Source of the DNA: Methylobacterium sp. WL1
GTDB taxonomy: Bacteria > Pseudomonadota > Alphaproteobacteria > Rhizobiales > Beijerinckiaceae
NCBI RefSeq assembly: GCF_008000895.1
Contig: NZ_CP042823.1
Span: forward strand, 1,739,001 to 1,803,000
Length of the DNA stretch: 64,000 bases
Reading direction: 5' to 3'
Numbering within the stretch: position 1 is the first letter of the stretch; every line of letters begins with the position of its first letter. The translations under genes were made by a program, and so were the position numbers. The notes below the pieces were generated by a model. The model made no database searches. It saw nothing but the letters and a program-made list of their open reading frames with translations, and was not told the DNA's origin. This document shows positions 36,949-46,399 of the stretch, piece by piece.

Positions 36949-37713
36949 ATGACTACTAAATTTGAGACACGCATTGCCGCAATGAGCAATGCATTTGATA
37001 TCTTTCATGGGCAGTGGTGCAGCAACGTTCCGCTCTACGGCGGCGGCCCCGCAGCTTTGTTTAACGATAGCAGAATTGTAGATTTTGATAAAACCATTGG
37101 CGGTTTCGCTGGCAAGAAAGTTCTTGAGCTAGGTCCGCTGGAAGCCGGACATACCTATTGCATGTCGCTGCTCGGGGCTTCCGAAATCTTGGCGATTGAA
37201 GCGAATCAAGATGCATTCCTTAGGTGCCTGGTGGTTAAGGAGATATTTGATCTCAAAGCAAAATTTCTCTGTGGCGATTTTATAAAGTATCTATCGCTGT
37301 CGAGGCCGACCGCAGACGTCATTCTGGCGTCAGGAGTCCTGTATCATCTTGAGGACCCGCTTCTTGCCATCGAGTTGATGACTAAGGTTGCGGATCAAAT
37401 CTGTATCTGGACGCATTATTACGATAAAGAGCTTATAGACGGTAATGAGATCCTAGCAGGCAAATTTGACGACCCGGATTTTCAGTTCTTCAACGGGCGT
37501 AAGATCAAATACAGCCGCCAGTCATACAAGAACGACCTTCAGCGCACGGATTTCGCCGGTGGCGTGGAGGTGCACAGCAAGTGGGTGAGCCTAGATGGGC
37601 TTGTCTCTGCTTTCGACGCCCTTGGCTTCAGCGTCGATATCCTGAGCCAACAGCTGAATCACCCACACGGCCCTGGCGTCACCTTCGTAGCAAAGCGTCG
37701 CCTGTCAACGTGA
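36949..37713 (+). CDS. class I SAM-dependent methyltransferase, glycan-linked
   Basis: 254 residues from ATG 36949 (MTTKFETRIAAMSNAFD); an open extension to 36877 looks non-coding. SAM-binding motif KVLELGPLEAGHTYCMS, acidic residue in ILAIEANQ, then VILASGVLYHLEDPL and IWTHYYDKE. It is clearly homologous to the C-terminal half of the fusion protein at 57242-58651 (shared LELGPLEA, EAN...F.KCL/RCLVVKE, ASGVLYH, WTHY). The acceptor is unknown. Confidence 0.8.
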   Translation: MTTKFETRIAAMSNAFDIFHGQWCSNVPLYGGGPAALFNDSRIVDFDKTIGGFAGKKVLELGPLEAGHTYCMSLLGASEILAIEANQDAFLRCLVVKEIFDLKAKFLCGDFIKYLSLSRPTADVILASGVLYHLEDPLLAIELMTKVADQICIWTHYYDKELIDGNEILAGKFDDPDFQFFNGRKIKYSRQSYKNDLQRTDFAGGVEVHSKWVSLDGLVSAFDALGFSVDILSQQLNHPHGPGVTFVAKRRLST

Positions 37714-37853
37714 CATCCATCCGTCGACCAGACCTAGTGCACTGATGCGGTCAGAGGATTCACACAAGGGGTGATGCATGCGAGTGACCCTGACCCACCA
37801 AACTGGTCCGCGCTGAGCGCAAGTTTTTCGGGCATCCTGAACCCTGAAGGAGG

Positions 37854-38129
37854 GTGGATGCCATGCCTCGCAAGCGCTTTACGAACGAACAGATCGCCTT
37901 TGCCCTTCGGCAGGCGGAGAACGGCGCGACGGTGGACGAGGTCTGCCGGAAGATGGGTGCGTCCGAGCCGACGTTCTACCGCTGGAAGAAGCAGTTCGTC
38001 GGCATGGGCGTGCCGGAGATCCGGCGGCTGAAGCAGCTGGAGGACGAGAACAGCAAGCTCAAACGATTGGTGGCCGACCTGACGCTGGACCGCTCGATGT
38101 TGCAGGATGTCCTGAAGCGAAAGTGGTAA
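37854..38129 (+). CDS. IS407-type transposase OrfA
   Basis: 91 residues; the real start may be ATG 37863 (MPRKRFTNEQIAFALRQ). Helix-turn-helix with EPTFYRWKKQFVG and zipper LKQLEDENSKLKRLVADLTLDRSML. Overlaps orfB by 7 bases. Confidence 0.9.
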   Translation: MDAMPRKRFTNEQIAFALRQAENGATVDEVCRKMGASEPTFYRWKKQFVGMGVPEIRRLKQLEDENSKLKRLVADLTLDRSMLQDVLKRKW

Positions 38130-38965
38130 GGCCCGGCGCTCGCCGTGAAGTCGCCGGCCACCTGCAGGTGGCCTACGGCATCAGCGAGCGTCGGGCCTGC
38201 CAGGCCACCGGTTTTGGCCGCTCGTCCCAGCGTTACAGGAAGCGCTCTGACCCGCAGGTTGCGCTGCGGATGCGGCTGAAGGAACTCGCTGCCGCGCGGG
38301 TGCGCTACGGCTACCGACGGCTGCATATCCTACTGCGACGGGAGGGCTGGGAGGTGAACCACAAGCGCACCTACCGGATCTATCGCGACGAGGGACTATC
38401 GATCCGGTCCAAGTTGCCCAAACGCAAACGAGCTTGGCGCTACCGGCAAGGGCGGCCGGCGATCGGTGGGCCCAACGAGGTCTGGGCCATGGACTTTATG
38501 TCTGATCGCATCTTCGACGGACGTCCGTTCCGGATCTTGACGGTCGTCGATTGTCATACGCGAGAGGCGCTCTCGCTCACGCCGAGAGCCAACTTCCGCG
38601 CCTTCCAGGTGACCGAGGCCCTGGACGCACTGGTGAAGCTCCGCGGTCGTCCAAAGAGCCTACGGGTGGACAATGGACCGGAGTTCGCCGGGCGCATGCT
38701 CGACCAGTGGGCGTACCTGAACGGGGTCGAGATCGACTTCTCACGACCGGGCAAACCGACGGACAACGCCTACATCGAGTCGTTCAACGGCCGCCTACGG
38801 GCGGAATGTCTGAACGCCTCGTGGTTCCTGTCGCTGGCCGATGCCCGCGAGCGCATCGAGGACTGGAGGTGCCACTACAACGAAGATCGCCCCTATACGG
38901 CCCTGGGCGGCTTGACGCCCCGAGCCTTCGCCAACCAAGCTGTCACAGCCCGAAAACTTGCATAG
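38123..38965 (+). CDS. IS407-type transposase OrfB
   Basis: 280 residues from GTG 38123. Integrase core with WAMDFMSDRI, RVDNGPEFAG and YIESFNGRLRAECL as DDE triad, and the C-terminal WRCHYNEDRPYTALGGLTP. Intact. Confidence 0.92.
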   Translation: MVRPGARREVAGHLQVAYGISERRACQATGFGRSSQRYRKRSDPQVALRMRLKELAAARVRYGYRRLHILLRREGWEVNHKRTYRIYRDEGLSIRSKLPKRKRAWRYRQGRPAIGGPNEVWAMDFMSDRIFDGRPFRILTVVDCHTREALSLTPRANFRAFQVTEALDALVKLRGRPKSLRVDNGPEFAGRMLDQWAYLNGVEIDFSRPGKPTDNAYIESFNGRLRAECLNASWFLSLADARERIEDWRCHYNEDRPYTALGGLTPRAFANQAVTARKLA

Positions 38966-38988
38966 GCCGTGGACCACAAACGGGGTCA

Positions 38989-39262
38989 ACTCCAGTGGGA
39001 GAATGGCTACGTCGAAAGCTTCAACGTACGACTTCGCGACGAACTCCTCAACGGGGAGATCTTCTACACACTCAGGGAAGCGCAGGTCGTCATCGAAAGT
39101 TGGCGACGTCACTACAACGGCGTGCGCCCGCATGCCTCTCTAGGATACCGGCCGCCGGCCCCGGAGGTGTTCGTGCCAGCCTTCTCCGCTTGGCCGGCTG
39201 CGCTCGCCCGACCAGTTCCGCCGGCCAAGCTGCCCGTGGTGGAGCGGCCTACTGCGCACTAA
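38989..39262 (+). pseudogene. IS3-family orfB, 3' fragment
   Basis: Begins abruptly with WENGYVESFNVRLRDELL, containing the catalytic Glu, and runs to the normal C-terminus (HASLGYRPPAPE). The 5' part is missing where the IS407 element abuts. The right end near 39297 has the GCACTAACTTT block also seen near 13280. Confidence 0.8.
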
Positions 39263-39297
39263 CTTTAACCTTGGACCACGCTGTGGGGGCCGATCAC

Positions 39298-40092
39298 TCA
39301 GGCATTGAGCTTACTAACCACTTGCTTGACGAGAAGAAGACCGATGCTGGCGGCAGTGAGTCCGAACATGATGACATACAAATAGTCCACTTGAATGCCG
39401 GCGTACGGATAGTATGCTGACCGCACCCATTCCGCGCATTGCAGGGCAGGATTGAATTTCATCCAATAATAAATTTTGTCGGGCATGAAACTTGGTAGGA
39501 ACATAACTCCGCTTGATATATACATAATGATACTGAAAAGTGCATAGCCGATCATCCATCCAGGGAAAAATCCTATGATGGCAACATTGATTGTCCCCAC
39601 TCCAATTCCCAATATAATGGCGGCCACATAGCCGGAAACAGCGGCGATAGGATTTGCAGGGACAGGATTGGTGCCCAGCGCCAATAAAACTGAAATGACG
39701 ACCAGCAAAGCGAGAAAACCCGTCACGATTTCGACCAGTATGCGAGAAAAAACCAAGTCAAACAACTTTACCTGCGGATAATATGTCAGCGGACGATTCA
39801 TAATTACGGATTTCATCACTTCGCGCGATATGTACTGAAAAACCAGTACTGGGACTGCTCCCGTAGCGAAGAACAACGGTCTGCTATCGCCGAGGGGCGC
39901 AGCCAGCTTCTGGAACGTGTAGATCGATATTAACATAAAGACATGGACGCAGGGCCATAGCACCACCACAGCGTAGCCCCATATTGACGCTCCGAAGCGA
40001 GTGCGCATGTCGCGCAGAATCAGGGCGTGCAGGACGTGCAAGTAGGACTCGACCGGGGTCTTCTGCGTCTGAACCGTGGGGAGAGCGGACAT
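39298..40092 (-). CDS. ABC-2 type polysaccharide export permease (KpsM/CtrC type)
   Basis: 264 residues with about six membrane segments; the N-terminal cytoplasmic part VLHALILRDMRTRFGASIWGY is the usual start of capsule-export permeases, and FPGWMIGYALFSIIMYISSGVMFLPSFMPD lies in the middle of the later segments. It forms the inner-membrane channel that moves lipid-linked polysaccharide, with an ATPase that is not in this window. Starts 47 bases after the 1308-residue glycosyltransferase on the same strand, so the two are likely co-transcribed. Moderate GC. Confidence 0.88.
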   Translation of the reverse strand: MSALPTVQTQKTPVESYLHVLHALILRDMRTRFGASIWGYAVVVLWPCVHVFMLISIYTFQKLAAPLGDSRPLFFATGAVPVLVFQYISREVMKSVIMNRPLTYYPQVKLFDLVFSRILVEIVTGFLALLVVISVLLALGTNPVPANPIAAVSGYVAAIILGIGVGTINVAIIGFFPGWMIGYALFSIIMYISSGVMFLPSFMPDKIYYWMKFNPALQCAEWVRSAYYPYAGIQVDYLYVIMFGLTAASIGLLLVKQVVSKLNA

Positions 40093-40138
40093 CGAGTTGG
40101 CCTCTGCAATTCTCCGCCTGTTTCAAGGAAAAACTGGG

Positions 40139-43100
40139 CTAAAGTGCGTTGACAGGATGTGCCAGAGCGGCCAGCCTTACGTTTCCTAGGGAGTAGTAGT
40201 CCCGCATCAGGTCATCGTACTCGGCCGTCTGGATCGGGACCGAGAGCTCCGTAGCGGTTGAGATGTCGATCGCTAATAGCCGGTCATTGAAGGCGGTTGG
40301 GTCGTTCGCGAGAGCGTAGGGCAGGAGGTGGCCGTTCGGGTAGACGCGCAGCTGATTGCCCTGAGCACCAAGGTCAAAGGCCACCACTGGCAGGCCGGTC
40401 CGCAGCCCCAGCGTCAGGGCGTAGGAATAGGTCTCAGGCCAGATCGTCGGCAGCAGGATCAGGTCGGGGGAGACCTTCGGCAGGAGATCGAGGATCTCTT
40501 CGTCCTCCCGGGGCTGGCCGGTCTCTGCGATCTGCAGGGCGGCCCGGGCGACGCGATCGAGTGTCGGATCATCGGAGGAGTAGAATCCCGTCTCGGTAAC
40601 GCCGGCCCGCTCCATGCTGCCGGTCAGCGCCGGATCTGAGAAGCCCACGATCGAAAACTGCAGCGCGAGGTCTCGCTTGCTGGCATCGGCCACCAAGGCC
40701 TGAAGCAGTAGGCCGCCTTCAGGCATACTGATTCTACCCAGTACGGCGACCCGGCGCACGCGGCCCGGCCGGCGCAGCGCCGTCGAGCGTACGCTCCGGT
40801 CGTGCTCGACATGCGGCCGCACCGTGATCGCCAGCTCCGGATACACCGCCCCGATCCGCCCCGCCGTGTCGGCCGACGGCGCGAACACCCGCGCCGCCCC
40901 GGCCAGGAACCGTCCGAACGCGGCCCGCCGCTCCTCCGGGTCCGGCTCCTCGTAGCCGTCCGCGTCCGAGGCCAGGCAGTCCCGGCACACCGGCACCGGC
41001 GCCAGCCCGCAATAGCGCCCGTCCGGCATCACCAGGTGGTTGCGGTGGCAGACCGGCGAGAAGTCGTGCAGCGTCCAGGCATAGGGCCGCCCCGAGTATG
41101 ACACGAGGTCCATCAGGGCGCGCGCCGCATTCCAGCGCAGGCCCGCCAGCGAGTGGACGTGGATCAGAACCGGCGCCAGCTGCTCCACGAAGGCGGCGAC
41201 CGCCTCGGCGTCGCGGGGCAGGTACAGGCTGTCCAGGCTCGGCAGGTACACGAACTCCCGGCTGCGGTACGAGACGTTGACCTGGATGTTGCGGGCCCGG
41301 TCGACCGAGAGCAGCACCACGGCGGTGCCCTCGGCTTTCAGCCGGGCGATCATGTCGTCGATGTGCCGCTGGATGCCCCCGCCCCAGCTGTGGGTCACGA
41401 ACAGCACGGCCCGACCGCGGAAGTGCCGGGCGAGCCGGTACAGGTCGAGCCGCGCCCGGCCGCGCCGGCCCGGATCGGCCTGAACGAACTGGCCGACCAG
41501 CGCCGGGTAGTCCGGATGCTTGGCGAGCAAGGCCGCCTGACCCTGGTCGTACTCGCCGCCCGGGTCGAGCCCGAACGAGATCTGCCCGGCATGGTAGACG
41601 TACACGTCCTCGGCCAGGAGGTTCGAGAACCCCGCCTTGCGGGCGCGCATGCACCAGTCGTTCTCCTCGCCGTAGCCCTTGCCGAAGGCGACCGCATCGA
41701 GGGTGCCGACGGCATCGAGCGCGGCGGCGGTCATATACATGCAGAAGCCGACCCCGGTGGGCACCTCGACCGAGCGGCCGCGGTTGAGCGCCTTGGCGGC
41801 CTGGTCGAGCTCGGGCCGGGGGATCTCCAGCGCCATGGCGTTGTTGGCGTTGAACTTCGGGTAGCTGCAGATCGTGGCGTTGCTGGACAGCGGCGTGACG
41901 CTGCCGACCGGCGCCCGGCCCTCGGCCTCGGCGGTCTCGGCGTGGGCGACCAGCCGGTCGAGCCAGTCGCCGAAGACCTCGGCGTCGGAGTTGAGCAGGA
42001 CCACGGCCCGGCCCTGGCGCAGGGACAGGCCGCGGTTGACCGAGCGCACGAAGCCGAGGTTGTCTTGGTTTTCGACGAGGTGGAACAGGCCGCGGCCGGC
42101 CAGCTCCACGAGCTCCGCGGTCAGCCGCGGGTCGGGGGACCGGTCGTTGACCGCGAGCAGGGTGAACGGGGTTTTTTGCGGAGCCGAGAGGCAGGCGTGG
42201 ATGGCGCGCAGGGTCTCGCCGCGGCCCTTGTAGACCGGCATGATCACGACGACCCGGGCCTGGGCGAGGGTGAGTGCGCGGGGCAGGCCGTCCCAGTCCC
42301 GCGGCTCGGGCGCCTCCATGGCCGGCCAGCTGCCGAGATCCTCCGGGCAGCCCATCAGCCCGGCGGTTCGGCCGGTGCGGACGTAGTGCAGGACCGGCGA
42401 CTCGCCCGGCGCGAACAGGTGCCCGTAGGCCCGGCGATAGAAGCGGGTCGAGAAGGTCTTGCTCGGGTCGCGATCTTCCTCCTGGCCGTGGGACAGGAAG
42501 TGGATGGCCGGGCCGTTCTCGAAGCCGCGCGTGTCGGGATAGCGCTTCAGGTACCAGGCGGCGTCGAAATACGGTTCGATCAGTCGGGCCTGCTCCAGCA
42601 ACTCCGCATCCTCCGCCGCGGGCGGCGTGCCGTAGCCTGAATCGAAGGCGTCGCCCGACAGGTCGGTGCTGCGCAGCAATGCGGTGGCGAGGTGGTGGAC
42701 GAAGGGGGCGATTCCCGTCGCCTCCACGTAGGGGCGATGGGCGCGATAGGCCCAGCCGTTGAAGTCGGGGCGCGGGTTGCGGCCCCTGCGCCAGCCGGTG
42801 TCGCAATAGTCGCGGACCGCGTCGGCGTCATCCGGCAGGCCGTAGCGCTGCCGGTAGAAGGCATGGTCGAAATGGAGCGCCGCCAGCCCGACCTGCAGGT
42901 CCAGGGACGCGGCCCGGTCCAGGGGCTCCCGGCCGATCGCGTCGAGCCAGCCGGTATCCTCGATCGGCGGACGCGTCGGGCGCAGGCCGCAGACGCGCAG
43001 CAGCGCGTCGAGCGTCGAGCGGCCCGGGCCGGGATCCCGCAGTTCTTGCCAGCCGACCCGTGAGAAATGGACGTAGGGCGCAAGCCCCTGCGCATCCGGG

Positions 43101-44065
43101 TAGGTCGTCCGGTACCAAGCCTCGTCCACGGCAGGAAACGTTGGCTGGTCCCGGCCCGAGAACGGCGTGCCGCCGGAGAGCAGCGTCTCGGCCACATACC
43201 GAAAAAACGGGTCGCCGATCACCGCCCGACTGCCGGCCCGCGCCTGCACGAAGCCGGCCGGGTCGAAGTCCTGGCGCGGGCTGCGCAGCGCACGCCAGTC
43301 GCCGGTCATGTAGGCCCGCAGCAACTCTGCGTCGGACGCGTCGGAGAGCGCCTGGGCCTCCCGCTCGTCCAGGCCCTCGCGGTAATAGGCGGCGTTGAAA
43401 TAGAGCGCCAGCGTCTCGGCCTGCAGCCCGAAAAGATCCTCCGGCTCGGGCCGGGCGAGGCCGCCGTGCAGGACGTAGTGCACCAGCGGATTCTGGGTCG
43501 CGTAGGAGATGTTTCGGGTCAGGCAGTAGGCCAGGGTGTCGAAATGCGGCGACGGCTCGCGGCCCTCGCGCCAGCCGGAGGCCATGTAGTGGCCGGCCGG
43601 ATCGACGCCGGCCGCCTGCAGGTCGGGGTTGTTAGCGAGGTAGAACGCGCCGTCCACGAGGCGACGGGCCAGGCGCTCGGCCTGCCTGGTGTCGGGCTTG
43701 GGCAGGGCGCCACCTTTAGCGCGCTGGGCCGTCACCCAGTGCAGGAGCGGGTTGATAGCGGCCCTGGCCAGATACGGCCGCGCGGCGAGGTAGTCGGCGG
43801 TGCAGAAATCCGGTCGCGGATCCCGGCCCTCGCGCCAGCCGAGCACGAGGTAGTCGCGCACCGGATCGACCGTGATGCCGTACCAGCTCGCGTAGAAGCC
43901 GGCGTCGACATAGAGCTCCAGCGCCGCGATCTGCTCCGCCGCCGACGTGAGATCGTTCGCCGGCGGAAGGCTACTGCGGGCCGCGAGCCGGACCAGCGGG
44001 TTGCGGCTCGAACGCGCTCCGGCGGAGCCCGCCCAGCTGTGATACAGGCCGTACAGGGTCTTCAA
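40139..44065 (-). CDS. repeat-bearing glycosyltransferase, GT2 plus GT4-like
   Basis: 1308 residues. Residues 45-590 contain about nine loose units with YLVLGWREGRDPRPDF, YMASGWREGREPSPHFD and similar. A GT2 domain at about 598-880 has VVVIMPVYKG, LAVNDRSPD, LLNSDAEVF near 687 and GEENDWCMRARKAG near 792. A GT4-like region from about 888 begins AVLFVTHSWGGGIQRHIDDMI and includes HVHSLAGLRWNAA, VFAPS and a donor part with ILLPTIWPETYSYALTLGL. It is likely bifunctional in chain synthesis. The last 200 codons (40139-40740) are far lower in GC than the rest, suggesting a recombination joint. Confidence 0.88.
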   Translation of the reverse strand: MKTLYGLYHSWAGSAGARSSRNPLVRLAARSSLPPANDLTSAAEQIAALELYVDAGFYASWYGITVDPVRDYLVLGWREGRDPRPDFCTADYLAARPYLARAAINPLLHWVTAQRAKGGALPKPDTRQAERLARRLVDGAFYLANNPDLQAAGVDPAGHYMASGWREGREPSPHFDTLAYCLTRNISYATQNPLVHYVLHGGLARPEPEDLFGLQAETLALYFNAAYYREGLDEREAQALSDASDAELLRAYMTGDWRALRSPRQDFDPAGFVQARAGSRAVIGDPFFRYVAETLLSGGTPFSGRDQPTFPAVDEAWYRTTYPDAQGLAPYVHFSRVGWQELRDPGPGRSTLDALLRVCGLRPTRPPIEDTGWLDAIGREPLDRAASLDLQVGLAALHFDHAFYRQRYGLPDDADAVRDYCDTGWRRGRNPRPDFNGWAYRAHRPYVEATGIAPFVHHLATALLRSTDLSGDAFDSGYGTPPAAEDAELLEQARLIEPYFDAAWYLKRYPDTRGFENGPAIHFLSHGQEEDRDPSKTFSTRFYRRAYGHLFAPGESPVLHYVRTGRTAGLMGCPEDLGSWPAMEAPEPRDWDGLPRALTLAQARVVVIMPVYKGRGETLRAIHACLSAPQKTPFTLLAVNDRSPDPRLTAELVELAGRGLFHLVENQDNLGFVRSVNRGLSLRQGRAVVLLNSDAEVFGDWLDRLVAHAETAEAEGRAPVGSVTPLSSNATICSYPKFNANNAMALEIPRPELDQAAKALNRGRSVEVPTGVGFCMYMTAAALDAVGTLDAVAFGKGYGEENDWCMRARKAGFSNLLAEDVYVYHAGQISFGLDPGGEYDQGQAALLAKHPDYPALVGQFVQADPGRRGRARLDLYRLARHFRGRAVLFVTHSWGGGIQRHIDDMIARLKAEGTAVVLLSVDRARNIQVNVSYRSREFVYLPSLDSLYLPRDAEAVAAFVEQLAPVLIHVHSLAGLRWNAARALMDLVSYSGRPYAWTLHDFSPVCHRNHLVMPDGRYCGLAPVPVCRDCLASDADGYEEPDPEERRAAFGRFLAGAARVFAPSADTAGRIGAVYPELAITVRPHVEHDRSVRSTALRRPGRVRRVAVLGRISMPEGGLLLQALVADASKRDLALQFSIVGFSDPALTGSMERAGVTETGFYSSDDPTLDRVARAALQIAETGQPREDEEILDLLPKVSPDLILLPTIWPETYSYALTLGLRTGLPVVAFDLGAQGNQLRVYPNGHLLPYALANDPTAFNDRLLAIDISTATELSVPIQTAEYDDLMRDYYSLGNVRLAALAHPVNAL

Positions 44066-44302
44066 CGCACTGCTCTCACATCGCCGCTCGGAGCGCTTGA
44101 CCCGGCATGCGGACTTCGCCGGCGGCTGTCTCGAGGCCTGTCGCCCGGATGAGCATGTCTCTGAGGGTGTTGCATCGCGGGTGGATCATCGGGCCGGGTA
44201 AGCGTCCGGCCAGCGATCCCCGCCCTATCGGAACGGGCGCGCCCGGTAAACATGAGGGGCCGGCCTCGGGCGCCCTGCCCCGCCGTCCCCAAGCCGGCGC
44301 GG

Positions 44303-44905
44303 TCAGATCAAGTCCGACCGCCAGGTGACATCCTCGCGCACGATACGCGCGGGGTTGCCGGCGGCCACGCAATGGGGCGGCACGACCCCCGTGACGACCG
44401 CGTGCGCCCCGATGATCGCGTTGTCGCCGATGGTCGAGCCCTTGAGGAGCGTCGCGTGGTTAGCGATCCAGACATGGTTTCCCACGCGGACGGGCTTGGC
44501 CGGGTTCAGCCGCGCGCCGCCGCTTCGGCTGATGATCGAGTGGAAATCGCTCGTCGTCATCCAGACCCCGGATGCGATCGAGCAATCCGCCCCGATCTCG
44601 ATCGCCTTCGCCTCGACCGGGTTGAGATGGACTAGCCCGGTGAAGCCGGTCCTGTCGCCGACGCGGAGCATCGAGCCAGGGCCGATATAGATGTTCGCCA
44701 TCCCGAGTCGGACGTCGTCGCCGATGTCGAATTTGCAATTCGACTCGATGACGATGTGCATATCTTTGTCGGAAACGCAGCCTCTTCCTATACGTATATA
44801 ATTATTGTCGCCGTTGATATATATTTTCCCCGCCTGATTGTGCTGATCCCGCGGGTCAATATCAACAACGTTATTTTCTCCTTTGTCGAAGATATCTAAT
44901 GGCAT
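44303..44905 (-). CDS. hexapeptide-repeat acyltransferase (left-handed beta-helix)
   Basis: 200 residues made of imperfect hexapeptide turns (IYINGDNNYIRIGRG, IEIGADCSIASGVW, VRVGNHVWIANHATLLKGSTIGDNAIIGAHAVVTG) ending VPPHCVAAGNPARIVRED, the typical C-terminus of maltose/galactoside-type O-acetyltransferases. The probable catalytic His is in TTSDFHSIIS. It would acetylate a sugar of the polysaccharide. Precedes the large glycosyltransferase on the same strand, with a 237-base gap. Confidence 0.85.
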   Translation of the reverse strand: MPLDIFDKGENNVVDIDPRDQHNQAGKIYINGDNNYIRIGRGCVSDKDMHIVIESNCKFDIGDDVRLGMANIYIGPGSMLRVGDRTGFTGLVHLNPVEAKAIEIGADCSIASGVWMTTSDFHSIISRSGGARLNPAKPVRVGNHVWIANHATLLKGSTIGDNAIIGAHAVVTGVVPPHCVAAGNPARIVREDVTWRSDLI

Positions 44906-45260
44906 GAAAGACTCTGCAAATTTAGCTTATTGTATGGGCGATCGCGACGGAGTTGGTGTCGATAAGCAGTTTGGTGCGGCGTGAGATTATGGTCAGAAAT
45001 TCCGCTTGGCGCAGCCGTGTCGGCGTTGATTTAAGCCGTATGGATCTGATCTATTGGAAGGCGCTTACGTCACCAGTGCCGGCCATATCCGAGGGAAGCG
45101 TTTCAGCGATCTCTAAGCCAGACAATGCGTTTCTCACAACTCGGGCTGCCTTTAGCGACCGATCCAGCTTCGCAAACGCCAAACCCACCAGCTGTTGACG
45201 CTTCCAGGGTCCTATGACCTATGACCGTTCACGAACGAGTGTATGCAGTGAGGCCCGTCA
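44906..45260. other. intergenic between divergent genes
   Basis: About 355 bases between the acyltransferase and the gene at 45261. No gene recognised; promoters for both sides are expected. Confidence 0.35.
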
Positions 45261-45800
45261 ATGGCTGAGGACAACACCCTAACGAAGGCGCTGGTCGATG
45301 TGCGCGCCAGGCAGGCTGCGCTTCAGAGCGATTACGACCGGATCTCGGCGGAACTGACCAAATTGCGGGCGGCGGAAGCCGCTCTGACGGCGATCGTGGA
45401 GGGTGTCCCACTGAAGGACACGGCCATCTTTCGGTCATCGGACAATCCGCGATCGTCCGGAGAGGATCAAGCCACGTCTGGTCGCAGTGGGCGTCGCGGA
45501 GCTCGCGGTCCACGGTCGAACTCGGCCAAGGGACGCCTGAAGGCCCTCCTCGGTAGCGCGGGGCCACAGGGATTGACCCATGCGGAGATCGCGGAGCGCT
45601 TGCCCGACGTCGCTCCGAACACCCTCAACACCTATCTCAGCATGATGGTGACGGGCGGTGAAGCAGTTCGAAAAGGCGACTTCTTCACCGCCGCCGATGG
45701 AGGTGAGAACGAGGCCGACGACCCCGATGTCGAGTCGGACCAGGATGACACGGCATCGGACGACGAGGATCCACATCACGTTGTGGCCGCTGCCGAGTGA
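45261..45800 (+). CDS. hypothetical protein with coiled coil and winged-helix-like part
   Basis: 179 residues. N-terminal helix likely to form a coiled coil (LVDVRARQAALQSDYDRISAELTKLRAAEAAL), a basic Ser/Gly/Arg linker, then a compact segment LKALLGSAGPQGLTHAEIAERLPDVAPNTLNTYLSMM that resembles a winged helix, and an acidic tail. Possibly DNA-binding. A hairpin with arms CCGGGGAG/CTCCCCGG follows the stop. Confidence 0.55.
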   Translation: MAEDNTLTKALVDVRARQAALQSDYDRISAELTKLRAAEAALTAIVEGVPLKDTAIFRSSDNPRSSGEDQATSGRSGRRGARGPRSNSAKGRLKALLGSAGPQGLTHAEIAERLPDVAPNTLNTYLSMMVTGGEAVRKGDFFTAADGGENEADDPDVESDQDDTASDDEDPHHVVAAAE

Positions 45801-45805
45801 GAGAG

Positions 45806-45835
45806 CCGGGGAGCGCTCTGAGGCGTCCTCCCCGG
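45806..45835 (+). terminator. hairpin after hypothetical gene
   Basis: Perfect 8-base arms CCGGGGAG and CTCCCCGG with a 14-base loop, starting 5 bases after the stop. No T-run follows, so it may be a weak terminator or an mRNA-stabilising structure. Confidence 0.4.
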
Positions 45836-46001
45836 GTGACGCTCGCGCCGCTCTTAGCCGTCGGCGGCGTGTTTGAAGCGCTGCTTCGAAGGCCCTTGCG
45901 GTGTTCCTCAGGATCGTAGCCGTGTCTCGCGGCCATCGTGCCGGCCTGCTACCATGAAACCCGCCGCCCGTACGGAGCGGCGTTACCAGGGGCCCTGCGC
46001 C

Positions 46002-46364
46002 ATGCGGTCGATCCTCCTGCTCTGCTCCCTCCTGCTCTTGCCCACGCAGGCTTGGGCGGCCTGCCGATGCGCCTGCGTCAGGGGCATGATGCGGCCGATT
46101 TGCCAGCAGACCGATCTGGTCGAGCCGATCTGTGCGGGATTATGCACGGATTCCATACGTCCCGAGGTCGTCGTGAAGCCCCTCGGGGGCGGGCAGCAAG
46201 TATTCAACCCGGTCGAGCCCTTCGACCCTGCGCCCCCCGGACTGGTCCAGAGGGACCCGAACCTGACCACCGACACGCGCGGGAACCCACTGGGCACCGC
46301 CGGCGTCCAGGGCGGCACCGATGCCTTGTCGAGCTCCGCCGCCGGGGGCACAGCATCTCGGTGA
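46002..46364 (+). CDS. small secreted cysteine-rich protein
   Basis: 120 residues from ATG 46002, chosen because it starts a signal peptide (MRSILLLCSLLLLPTQAWAA); longer in-frame starts exist upstream. The mature N-terminus has six Cys (CRCACVRGMMRPICQQTDLVEPICAGLC), probably disulfide-linked, followed by a Pro/Gly-rich tail. Exported, periplasmic or secreted; function unknown. It converges with the MaoC-SDR gene. Confidence 0.6.
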   Translation: MRSILLLCSLLLLPTQAWAACRCACVRGMMRPICQQTDLVEPICAGLCTDSIRPEVVVKPLGGGQQVFNPVEPFDPAPPGLVQRDPNLTTDTRGNPLGTAGVQGGTDALSSSAAGGTASR

Positions 46365-46377
46365 GCGTTGGGTGTGG

Positions 46378-46399
46378 GGCCGCCGGTATGCGGCCGGTT
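46378..46399. terminator. hairpin between convergent genes
   Basis: GGCCGC-CGGTAT-GCGGCC followed by GGTTT, in the 35-base gap between two convergent genes. Suitable as a short bidirectional terminator. Confidence 0.4.

Larger units (their letters stand above)
37791..38988. mobile_element. IS407-type IS3 element, intact
   Basis: About 1198 bp. The left end starts TGACCC followed by CTGGTCC; the right end is its rough inverse (GGACCACAAACGGGGTCA). It has landed in or next to another IS3 copy, of which only the 3' part remains to the right. A second, decayed and inverted copy lies at 55193-56375. Confidence 0.82.

Noticed and set aside
41153..42640. 495-codon plus-strand frame opposite the 1308-residue glycosyltransferase
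   Set aside because: Composition is unnatural and the opposite strand has clear GT2 motifs.
40734..42806. 690-codon open frame in another phase of the large glycosyltransferase
   Set aside because: Arg/Pro/Gly-rich translation with no domain; it is a shadow caused by very high GC in the real gene on the same strand.
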